From Candidatus Thalassarchaeum betae (GTDB lineage: Archaea; Thermoplasmatota; Poseidoniia; Poseidoniales; Thalassarchaeaceae): a DNA stretch of 63,577 nt. Within the stretch, counting starts at the first letter, position 1. The number at the start of each line of letters is the position of its first letter. Shown here piece by piece: positions 8,993 through 16,577 of this stretch. The translations under genes and the position numbers were made by a program. Under the pieces are notes generated by a model that worked only from the letters and a program-made list of their open reading frames with translations, ran no database searches and was not told where the DNA came from. Location: the NCBI GenBank assembly GCA_003193925.1, contig PSPG01000009.1, positions 1 through 63,577 on the forward strand, written 5' to 3'.

Positions 8993-10750
8993 ATGCAACG
9001 CGCAGCCGTGCTGCAGGCCTCCCTGATGATTTCGGCAATCTTGCTGTCTTCGATTCCAACGGCCTCAGCCGATGGGCCGGATACCGTGATTGAGGCGAAT
9101 GTGACCTGGGCTGGCGACCAGTCGGTCGAGGGCACGGTCAGAATTGTCGGTGGCGGCCATCTCACCGTGGATCAGGCCGATCTCACCATGGCAGATGGGT
9201 CTAGCATCGTCATTGAGGCTGGGGGCATCCTGACACTGAGCCATGCAGGACTTCTCGCAGCCAACCCACCGACAGTGATCGCCAGCATGGGATACTGGGA
9301 CGAGGCGAACCGCTCCGCGTTCAAGGTCCCGGGGGAAGGCATAGACGGCCCGTTCGACGTCACTATGCTGGCGATGAACGGCGACAGCTACTTCGGAGAC
9401 GGCGCCCACATTGGTGGCGAAGCAATCAACCTCGGGACAGAGGATGCGAATGACGGCTCATCCCACACCTTCTCCTTCGAAGACGGAGCCGGGGACGTCT
9501 GGGTGGGACTCACCGGATTCTCGTCGACTTCGGTCACAGTCGCCTCGATCACGATAGTGGTCGAGAACGGAGGGAGCACGACCATCCTGGGCACTGACCT
9601 CGAGTCGGTGAACATGAAGACCGCTGGCGACCCTGGGTTCTCGATACAGGTCGATGGCACTCTGAGCTCAGTCGACTCCACTGTCTCCGGCGGACAGATA
9701 ACTGTCAGCGCCTCGATGAACGCTGACGATTCGACCTTCGACAGGGTGGGGCCCATCCTGCTGGAGGGAAGGGAGGCTGCCATTGACCTGAGGGGAGCCA
9801 CGACGTTCAGCGGCAGCCTCGATGACCACGATGTCAGAGGTGACGCCTACTCCACGATCTACTGGGGGGACGACGTAGCCGGGTCTGGCGGCCTGATCGA
9901 CAGATGGGAGCGCAGAGTCTCGGAGCAGTCGATACAGCTCGATGCGAAGTACGTCATCCTGAGTGTCGGCGGAATCGGTCCGAGCGAGGCGACACATGAG
10001 ATATTCAGCGACGAGAACGGCACCGCTCTAGTCGACGGCGGGCAGGAGAGAGTCGTCGAGATAGGCTACTCGGACGGCACCGTCTGGAGCGAGTCGGCGA
10101 CCATCGAGGTAATCTCCTACGTCACCGCATGGAACCCCGAGTCATCGGGGATCGGCAACTACGGTGGCGGGTCGGTTCCGCTGACCTGGGAGCAGACCAT
10201 CACCATGTCCTCGGGAGTCCCCTACATCGAGTGGGAGTCCCTCGACATCGAGGGCGAGGAAAGCAGCAAGTCGACTTCGCAATCGATGCCGGTCCACGCG
10301 CGCATGGCGAACAGAGGTACGGCCTCGGCGCTGCTGTACTTCACTTGCGATGCCACCGTGGCATCCATAGACGAAGATGGGAACGTCACCGAGACAGTGG
10401 CAGCAGCAGACATAGGCGGCTACCAAGGGGGCCGGATCGAGGCCGGCGAATCGGTCGAGATGCAGTTCGGCTGGAGGGGCTCCGAGGCCGGTCAGGCCTC
10501 CCTCACCTGCCGCATCCTGACCCCCACCCAACTGGTCGACGAGAACGCCTTCGGAGGAGGATCGATGACCACCGGAGTGATGACTTGGACCGAGCCGGTG
10601 GATGAGGACTCGCTCCCTATGCTGCCGCTCCTCGCCGCGCTCGTGGTGGCGATGGTGATCGCTGGTGCCTCTATGCTCAGGCGCGCGTCCGATGCCATCG
10701 TCGAGACCGAGGAAGAGATACTCAGTTACTCGCGGGACGAAGACGCCTAG
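8993..10750 (+). CDS. Secreted, C-terminally anchored surface protein of unknown function
   Basis: A protein of 585 residues that I do not recognise. Residues 1-27 look like a signal peptide (hydrophobic core, then TASADGP). The following approx. 350 residues are rich in beta-forming and Gly/Asp/Thr repeats with GTVRIVGGGHLTV-type strands, which suggests a beta-helix or beta-sandwich. A second domain follows at about 390-540, containing a few Cys residues. One membrane helix sits near the C terminus (about 552-572), followed by a short acidic tail inside the cell. ATG 8993 was chosen over 8951 because it puts the signal peptide at the N terminus. It faces the carS gene head-to-head and ends 4 nt before the convergent gene that follows. 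Confidence 0.75.
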   Translation: MQRAAVLQASLMISAILLSSIPTASADGPDTVIEANVTWAGDQSVEGTVRIVGGGHLTVDQADLTMADGSSIVIEAGGILTLSHAGLLAANPPTVIASMGYWDEANRSAFKVPGEGIDGPFDVTMLAMNGDSYFGDGAHIGGEAINLGTEDANDGSSHTFSFEDGAGDVWVGLTGFSSTSVTVASITIVVENGGSTTILGTDLESVNMKTAGDPGFSIQVDGTLSSVDSTVSGGQITVSASMNADDSTFDRVGPILLEGREAAIDLRGATTFSGSLDDHDVRGDAYSTIYWGDDVAGSGGLIDRWERRVSEQSIQLDAKYVILSVGGIGPSEATHEIFSDENGTALVDGGQERVVEIGYSDGTVWSESATIEVISYVTAWNPESSGIGNYGGGSVPLTWEQTITMSSGVPYIEWESLDIEGEESSKSTSQSMPVHARMANRGTASALLYFTCDATVASIDEDGNVTETVAAADIGGYQGGRIEAGESVEMQFGWRGSEAGQASLTCRILTPTQLVDENAFGGGSMTTGVMTWTEPVDEDSLPMLPLLAALVVAMVIAGASMLRRASDAIVETEEEILSYSRDEDA

Positions 10751-10754
10751 AAGA

Positions 10755-11975
10755 CTAGTCGCAGTTCGTTGTCGAGGTCCACGCCTCGTTAGTCGGATCG
10801 CCGCCGGTCTCGCCGCCCTCTTCCGTGTAATCGTAGTAGGAGGTAAACGAAACCACGGAGCTATCGGACCACGGTGATTCCTGGGTGACCTCGGTGGTGA
10901 AGTGGTAGCAGCCGTAATCGCTGACCACCCAGTCCTCAATCGGGATGTACTTCGTGTTCAACTCGAACGAATCCACCGACCCGGGCATCGGGAGCTCTGA
11001 GCCCTCCTCCCCCACGAAGGCGCTGCCGCCGCCGAACTCACCGTTGTTCGAGTCCCACTCGGCAATCCCGTTCACCACTGTGACAGTGGGGTAGACGATG
11101 GTCGCGGTGGAGCCGTAGAAGAGTGTGGCAGAAACGGTGTAGTCGGCGTGCGGGAGTCCCCCGGGCGGATTGTCTCCCATCGCATCCAGTCCGGACCACG
11201 ACTTCAGAGCCACACCGATGATGCACGAATCCTTGGAATCGCTGCACTCACTTTCAGTTCCCATGGCTCCAGCGGTGGCACTCTGTACATCGTCGACGGT
11301 CCTCTGAAGGTGTTTCGACTGCAACTGCATCGAATCAGCTGAGCCCCCGACATCAACGCTCACTACGTACGGCGCGCTATCGGCAGCGTTGCCCTGATAC
11401 CACTCAGAGACCGTGAGGGAGATTAGCCCGTATTTGCCGTATCCGTCCTCCCGGTCTATCGCGAAGGAGATGGTGGACTCCCAGACGGTCGAGCCTTCGT
11501 AGGTGACGGTGACATCAGCGGAGTCCACCGAGGAGCCGAAAATGGCACCGGACTCCCTGATCTTCAAGGCGATCTGGGCCGAGTCGCCTGACAGGTCAGC
11601 ATCAGTGATGGTGATCTCGCCCGAAGACAGGCTCATTGCTGCATAGGGCGATGCGGCGAGGAGGATGTAAACCACAGCGATTACAGCCGTCTGCTTTCTT
11701 TCCATGGCATTCCACACCAAGTAGAATGACCCGGCGAAAATGAGGATTGGGACCAAACCGGCGAATGCATAATCGCTCTGTACCTTGGGATTCACCAGAA
11801 GCCATGAGAGCACCAGCGCGACTAGTGCAAGCCCTGCGCCCTGCTTCATAGGAGCCGACATGAATCCGGAGCCGTCCGGGCTGGCTACATCGGCAACGAC
11901 CACGGCACCGGTAACTTCCCCCTCTCCATCTGGTTGCTGTTCCAGAGCCTTCTCTAGCAGACCGCCGTTACTCAT
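10755..11975 (-). CDS. Membrane protein with three N-terminal helices and an extracytoplasmic domain
   Basis: An unrecognised 406-residue protein. A short cytoplasmic N terminus (about 45 residues) is followed by three hydrophobic segments at about residues 45-125. The remaining roughly 280 residues form a secreted-type domain rich in Ser/Thr/Asp with several Cys, ending without a further membrane helix; odd membrane-segment number fits an outside C terminus. ATG 11975 is preferred; a GTG at 12008 lies upstream in frame. A palindromic decamer (ACAGTACTGT, 11988-11997) lies 13 nt upstream of the ATG. The 3' end nearly meets that of the preceding plus-strand gene. The product is probably cell-surface; the function is unknown. 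Confidence 0.75.
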   Translation of the reverse strand: MSNGGLLEKALEQQPDGEGEVTGAVVVADVASPDGSGFMSAPMKQGAGLALVALVLSWLLVNPKVQSDYAFAGLVPILIFAGSFYLVWNAMERKQTAVIAVVYILLAASPYAAMSLSSGEITITDADLSGDSAQIALKIRESGAIFGSSVDSADVTVTYEGSTVWESTISFAIDREDGYGKYGLISLTVSEWYQGNAADSAPYVVSVDVGGSADSMQLQSKHLQRTVDDVQSATAGAMGTESECSDSKDSCIIGVALKSWSGLDAMGDNPPGGLPHADYTVSATLFYGSTATIVYPTVTVVNGIAEWDSNNGEFGGGSAFVGEEGSELPMPGSVDSFELNTKYIPIEDWVVSDYGCYHFTTEVTQESPWSDSSVVSFTSYYDYTEEGGETGGDPTNEAWTSTTNCD

Positions 11976-12061
11976 CCAGAGCGCCTCACAGTACTGTATG
12001 CACGTCACACCTGTGGGTTATCAACCCGTTGACAGGAGGTGAGGAGGCGCCACTGTCTGAA

Positions 12062-12997
12062 TCATAACAGACGGGCGTCGAGGACTCTGGGCTCGTCCAG
12101 GTCATCGTCCTCGTCGTCCCTGTACCTGCCAGCGATGGCCACTGCGGCCAGAGTCGTAATCATCATGGTGCTCATCAGCTCGAAGCCCGGCAGGTACACG
12201 CCTCTGATGTATATCGTCATGGTTTGTATCTGGTAATTCGGTATGCCTTCGGTTCTCACAGAATACTCAGACGTGGCTTTGAACATCAGTGAGAAGTACT
12301 TGTCAGTCCAACCTTGGTTCTTCGGGGTCCTCATCTGCACCCTGATCTTCTCCGCGGGAGCCACCGATTCAATCTCGACCGAGACTAGCGGTATGCTGAG
12401 TTGGAAGCCCTCGTCGTTCAAGTCGTCGTAGTTCTGGACCTCGATGTTGAACCTGTCCATCGCGTTGCCGTCATTGTAGACATCGAAGACGAGCATGTAG
12501 TCGACCTTGGGCCTGAGCTGCAGGAAGGCGACGTCGGAGGCGACTCGGAGGCGGCTGAACTGCCTGATTATTGCAAGCACCTTGTAGGTGGTCGGTGTTC
12601 CGACCCAGGTGATGCCGTCGGCCTGAACGACCTCGGCGGTGATGCTGATGATCTGCGAGCCCTCGGGCATCCTCAACTCGGCTCTGGCGACGACCTGGAA
12701 GGCGACGTCGGACTGGGCGCCGACGGTCATGGAGGCCGGGCCGGCTGCAGCCAGTGCGCCCGACTGGATTTGGACGTTCACCTTCTCCTGGTGGATTGTC
12801 GGGTTCTCCAGAGTGCAGTCGATTATGGTGATCCTCGTGGCACCCGGGTAGACATCGATCGGCTGCGGCTGAACGCAACTCAGAGTAATGTCGGGAACAG
12901 GCCCTTGGGCCTGAACCGCGGCGGCCCCGGTCCATGTGCTCAGAAAATAAACTGCCAGGATCATCAACGCTGGTCTGACCGAACGTGCCTTAGCCAT
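12062..12997 (-). CDS. Secreted Ig-like/NEW3-type protein with C-terminal membrane anchor
   Basis: A 311-residue protein. Residues 1-31 form a signal peptide ending near AVQAQG. Two beta-sandwich-like segments follow (about 35-135 and 140-265), the first with the look of NEW3/CARDB-type extracellular Ig folds (YPGATRITIIDCTLENP). A C-terminal hydrophobic helix begins with LPGFELM and is followed by a strongly acidic tail. The LPGF motif before the helix resembles archaeosortase PGF-CTERM signals, but the long acidic tail after it is atypical. ATG 12997 is chosen because a TATA-like TCAAATAC lies about 25 nt upstream and the longer reading frame would run into the tRNA. The ligand is unknown. 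Confidence 0.75.
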   Translation of the reverse strand: MAKARSVRPALMILAVYFLSTWTGAAAVQAQGPVPDITLSCVQPQPIDVYPGATRITIIDCTLENPTIHQEKVNVQIQSGALAAAGPASMTVGAQSDVAFQVVARAELRMPEGSQIISITAEVVQADGITWVGTPTTYKVLAIIRQFSRLRVASDVAFLQLRPKVDYMLVFDVYNDGNAMDRFNIEVQNYDDLNDEGFQLSIPLVSVEIESVAPAEKIRVQMRTPKNQGWTDKYFSLMFKATSEYSVRTEGIPNYQIQTMTIYIRGVYLPGFELMSTMMITTLAAVAIAGRYRDDEDDDLDEPRVLDARLL

Positions 12998-13089
12998 TGC
13001 AATTCGGCCCACTTGGACTGTATTTGAGGGTTCGCACGTAGCGTACGCACAAAACGTCGATTGAAACGCGGTCTGGGGCGAGGGGGAGG

Positions 13090-13163
13090 TGGACCCGACC
13101 GGATTTGAACCGATGACCACTCGGTTATGAGCCGAGCGCTCTAACCAACTGAGCTACGGGTCC
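13090..13163 (-). tRNA. tRNA with CAT anticodon (Ile2 or elongator Met)
   Basis: The cloverleaf reads cleanly on the minus strand: 7-bp acceptor GGACCCG/CGGGTCC, D-arm AGCTCAGTTGGTTAGAGC, anticodon stem CTCGG/CCGAG with loop CTCATAA (anticodon CAT), T-arm with TTCAAAT, discriminator A. The G1:C72 pair argues against initiator tRNA. The acceptor resembles archaeal Ile2 (agmatidine-modified) tRNAs somewhat more than elongator Met; this is unresolved. CCA is not encoded and there is no intron. Confidence 0.93.
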
Positions 13164-13274
13164 CTGCACTCCCTCCGGTGCTTTGCGAAATGAACCTTGT
13201 CTTCATGCCCCGGACACGCCCAGCACCGCGCCGCGCTCTCAACCTTGAAGCACGGAGCCCGCACGTGAGGGGGC

Positions 13275-14825
13275 ATGGCGAAGCTTTGGGTGATGTTCTT
13301 CACATCGCTTCTCCTTGTCTCGGCGATGAACTTCTACGCTGTGGTAAGGGAACCAGACATGATAGAGATTGACGAGATACGGAACTACCCTCGAGAGACG
13401 GTGAAGATTGAGGGTGTGCTTACCAGCTACATCCGCGATCCGTACGGGGAGGGTGCCGACAGGATAGACCTGCAGGTGCAGGAGGTCGACGGGCATTCGG
13501 TCGCCAAGGTGCGCTGGAACGTGGATTGGAACAACGATATCCCCCCGATCGGCACGGTGGTCACCGTAGAGGGGGAGGTGTCGGAATGGAATGGCAGGAT
13601 ATGGCTGCAGTCGAACGGTTACGGCGCCATAGTGGCCAAGGGCGAAGTCATAGAGTTCACCGAGACGAAGTTGGTGGAGGTCGGGCAGAACCCGGAAGCC
13701 TTCGCCAACATGTCGTTAACGATAGACGGGTGGCTAAGCGAGTCCCTCGCTCCTGACGTCACCTACCACTCGCTGTACCTGATGGATAACCAGGTCTACG
13801 GCGGCGCCGACCACCTGCTGTACATGCAGGTCGAGGGACGCGTCATGGAGTGGGTCGAAGCCGGCAGCCACGTCGTCGTCAACGGCTGGTTGCAGTTCGA
13901 CGAGCGCTCCTACAGATGGAGGATCCTAGTCCAAGCCACCGGAGTAGAGGTGCTCTCACAGGGCGAGACCGTCTACCTCGACTGGGAGACCGAGCCGTAC
14001 ACCCTAACCTATGAGGTAGGTAAACTGGTCATCGTGGATGGCACTGTGGTGAATGACGGCGATGAGTGGTGGATCCTCGGAGATGCCCCGACCGACCGAC
14101 TCTGCATGCTGCCCTCCCCCGATGACCTCGAGAACGATATCTCAGGGCAGTCTGGCGATTGGGGCGGCAGGCTCGCATGGTCGACCGACGAGGCCGAGGT
14201 CTGCCTCGACAGGGGATACGTCGAGGCACTGCAACACCCTGCAGGGCAGTTCGGCGACGACATCACCTCGATGAAGGAGGTCGTCGAAGATCCCTTCGCA
14301 TACATCGGCAACAGCTACCAGTTCGAGGGTTGGATCACCGATCCGATCTCGCCGGACTACGACAAGGGCTACGTCGGCGACGGTCCGGGTTACTACGATC
14401 GCGAGACGAAACTCAGGATTGAATTCGTGGGAGAGCACGTTGAGTGGATCGAGGCCGACCAGGCGATTCGGTTCAACGCCACCGTGCTGTGGTCGGAGGG
14501 GGAGGGCAGGATCGTCCTCGAGGCGCGCTCCTGGTTGCTCGGCGAGGCTCCGGACCCCTCGGTACTGAACTGGGGCGACGGTTACAACTCATGGAAGTGG
14601 GACATCGGCAAGCTCGTGCGGATCACCGGCGAAGCGGAGATGGACGAGGACGGCGGCCAGTGGATTTCCCGCTCTGGCTCCGATGAGAGGGTGTGCCTGC
14701 TGGGTGACGGCAGCGAGGCCAGCCAGCAGGAGCAGATCGGCGAGCCCATCGACTGGGTCGGCCGACTTACCATGACTGAAGACTCGATTGACAACTCCGC
14801 TCAATTCTGCATCGACATCCGATGA
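13275..14825 (+). CDS. Membrane-anchored protein with repeated OB-fold-like domains
   Basis: A 516-residue protein. A single N-terminal hydrophobic helix (about residues 4-23) acts as an uncleaved anchor or signal, so the rest faces outside. The body consists of about four similar beta-barrel-type units, each with strands of the form VKIEGVLTSY, IGTVVTVEGEVSEWNGRIWL or AIRFNATVLWSEGEGRIVL, which is the pattern of OB-fold domains that bind nucleic acid or oligosaccharide. Cys residues in the second half could form disulphides. The stop codon overlaps the ribosome-binding site of the next gene, a TctA-like permease, so the two are probably one operon. It could be a substrate-capture partner of that permease. 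The fold assignment is by pattern only. Confidence 0.75.
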   Translation: MAKLWVMFFTSLLLVSAMNFYAVVREPDMIEIDEIRNYPRETVKIEGVLTSYIRDPYGEGADRIDLQVQEVDGHSVAKVRWNVDWNNDIPPIGTVVTVEGEVSEWNGRIWLQSNGYGAIVAKGEVIEFTETKLVEVGQNPEAFANMSLTIDGWLSESLAPDVTYHSLYLMDNQVYGGADHLLYMQVEGRVMEWVEAGSHVVVNGWLQFDERSYRWRILVQATGVEVLSQGETVYLDWETEPYTLTYEVGKLVIVDGTVVNDGDEWWILGDAPTDRLCMLPSPDDLENDISGQSGDWGGRLAWSTDEAEVCLDRGYVEALQHPAGQFGDDITSMKEVVEDPFAYIGNSYQFEGWITDPISPDYDKGYVGDGPGYYDRETKLRIEFVGEHVEWIEADQAIRFNATVLWSEGEGRIVLEARSWLLGEAPDPSVLNWGDGYNSWKWDIGKLVRITGEAEMDEDGGQWISRSGSDERVCLLGDGSEASQQEQIGEPIDWVGRLTMTEDSIDNSAQFCIDIR

Positions 14826-14843
14826 GGTGATCCCTTGGACCCC

Positions 14844-16490
14844 ATGGTTGTCGACTTCGGGTGGCTGATTGGCTCCTACCTGATTGGCATCATGCTGGGT
14901 TGCCTGACCGGGCTGATTCCCGGCTTCCACGTGAACAACGTGGCTCTGATCGCTCTGAGCCTCTCTCCGGTGGCCGTAGCCGTAGGGGTCCCGTTGGACG
15001 CGGTCGCTGGCATCATCGTGGCCTGCGGCACCGTCCACACATTCCTCAACTACATCCCGAGCGCCCTGATCGGCGCGCCGGATGACAACATGGCGCTCGC
15101 TCTCCTGCCCGGACACAGGATGCTGATCTCCGGGCAGGCCGCGCAAGGAGTGGCTTACTCCGCGCGAGGCTCGCAGATGGGCATGCTGATGTCAATACCG
15201 CTGCTCATCGTCGCAAGGCTGCTGTTCGGAGAGGATCCCGGGCTCGGGCTGTACGAGTCGAGTCGTGACGTCCTGCCTTGGCTGCTGCTCATCATCTCGA
15301 TATTCCTTATCATGACCGAGACGACTAGGCTGCCTTGGCCCGACTGGGCGCAGAGGCTGACCGGGAAACTGGTGATTCCGCTGCCGCGGAAGATCGAGTT
15401 CAACATACCCGTTGGAAAACTCAACATCCACCGCAGGTGGGAGAATCTGGACCTGAGGCTCGGCTCCAGCTCAAGGACCGCGGGCATGCTGGCGGCGACG
15501 TTCTTCTTCCTTCTGACCGGGTTCTACGGCTGGGCTGTGTTCGAGTTGCCCGGCCGCTCTCCAATCGGCATGCCCTCGGCCACCCTGCTGTTCCCCGGGC
15601 TGGTGGGCCTGTTCGGATTAGCGAACCTGATCGACATCTACGTCACCACCTCGGAGATTCCCCCTCAGGAGGCGAACTGGGAGATGCCCCCGATGAAGCC
15701 CCTCGCAATACCCACCTTCCTATCGGCGGTCGTCTCGTCCGTGATGGCCATCCTGCCGGGGATGACCGCCGCCCAAGCCACCGTGGTGGTGATGAGCATG
15801 CGCAACTTATGGGGTCGCCTGACCGACCCTGACTACATCCCGGCTGACTTCGAGCATGGGATGGAGCCGGGCTTCGTGCCGTACGCCTCCCCCTTGGACC
15901 TCGACGACCTCGACGAGCTCTCTGACGAGGAACGAGAGATCTTCGGCGAGGCACTGACCGAGGCGGGGGTGAGCCCAGACCTCGACCTGGGTGCGCAGAG
16001 CCAGCAGCAGGACCTCGAGGTCATCGCCGTGCTGTCCTCGGTGAACACCGCTGTCACAGTCATGGTCCTCGGGTTCCTGTACATGGTCGGCAGGCCTCGC
16101 TCGGGTGCCGCACTGGCTCTCAACATGATGTACCCGATAGACATGTGGAACACCGTCGAGCCGCCGGCTGACTTCATCCGCCTGCTCGGCATCACGATCG
16201 CCTCGGGGCTGTTCGCAGTCCCCGTGATGATCAAGGTCGGCAAGGCGATGCTCAGGATGCACGAGATCGTCCCGCTGAGGACAGTGGTGATCTCGGTCAC
16301 CGGATTCATCTCGATACTCGTCTGGCTATCCACCGGATGGATAGGATTGGGGGTTCTGATCATCGGCACTGGGATGGGTCTGATGCCACCCCGTATAGGC
16401 ATCAGGCGCAGCCACGCGATGGGCATCATCCTAGTCCCAATCATGATTTACACCTTCGCTCGAGAATTCGACGCATTCGGCTTCATTTGA
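14844..16490 (+). CDS. TctA/DUF112-family membrane permease
   Basis: A polytopic membrane protein of 548 residues with roughly 10-12 hydrophobic segments. The N-terminal GCLTGLIPGFHVNNVAL is the glycine/proline signature of TctA-type permeases (large subunit of tripartite tricarboxylate transporters), and a related GMTAAQATVVVMSM segment recurs in the second half (about residue 315), as expected for an internal duplication. A hydrophilic acidic loop of about 60 residues interrupts the second half. No TctB small subunit and no TctC binding protein are nearby, so citrate transport should not be assumed. A GAGGTGATC ribosome-binding site lies 11 nt before ATG 14844; TTG 14835 is an alternative only 2 nt from it. 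Probably co-transcribed with the OB-fold-like protein. Confidence 0.85.
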   Translation: MVVDFGWLIGSYLIGIMLGCLTGLIPGFHVNNVALIALSLSPVAVAVGVPLDAVAGIIVACGTVHTFLNYIPSALIGAPDDNMALALLPGHRMLISGQAAQGVAYSARGSQMGMLMSIPLLIVARLLFGEDPGLGLYESSRDVLPWLLLIISIFLIMTETTRLPWPDWAQRLTGKLVIPLPRKIEFNIPVGKLNIHRRWENLDLRLGSSSRTAGMLAATFFFLLTGFYGWAVFELPGRSPIGMPSATLLFPGLVGLFGLANLIDIYVTTSEIPPQEANWEMPPMKPLAIPTFLSAVVSSVMAILPGMTAAQATVVVMSMRNLWGRLTDPDYIPADFEHGMEPGFVPYASPLDLDDLDELSDEEREIFGEALTEAGVSPDLDLGAQSQQQDLEVIAVLSSVNTAVTVMVLGFLYMVGRPRSGAALALNMMYPIDMWNTVEPPADFIRLLGITIASGLFAVPVMIKVGKAMLRMHEIVPLRTVVISVTGFISILVWLSTGWIGLGVLIIGTGMGLMPPRIGIRRSHAMGIILVPIMIYTFAREFDAFGFI

Positions 16491-16577
16491 GCCTCAGTGA
16501 CGCGTTTATTTCATTCTGAAAGGTAGTGCAACACTTATCTCACACATCCCCGTGTGCGCGCGTAGAGAGTGCATACC

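Noticed and set aside
14844..16490. Citrate transporter TctA as a specific function
   Set aside because: No TctB or TctC gene is adjacent and archaeal members of this family have no fixed substrate, so only the family is called.
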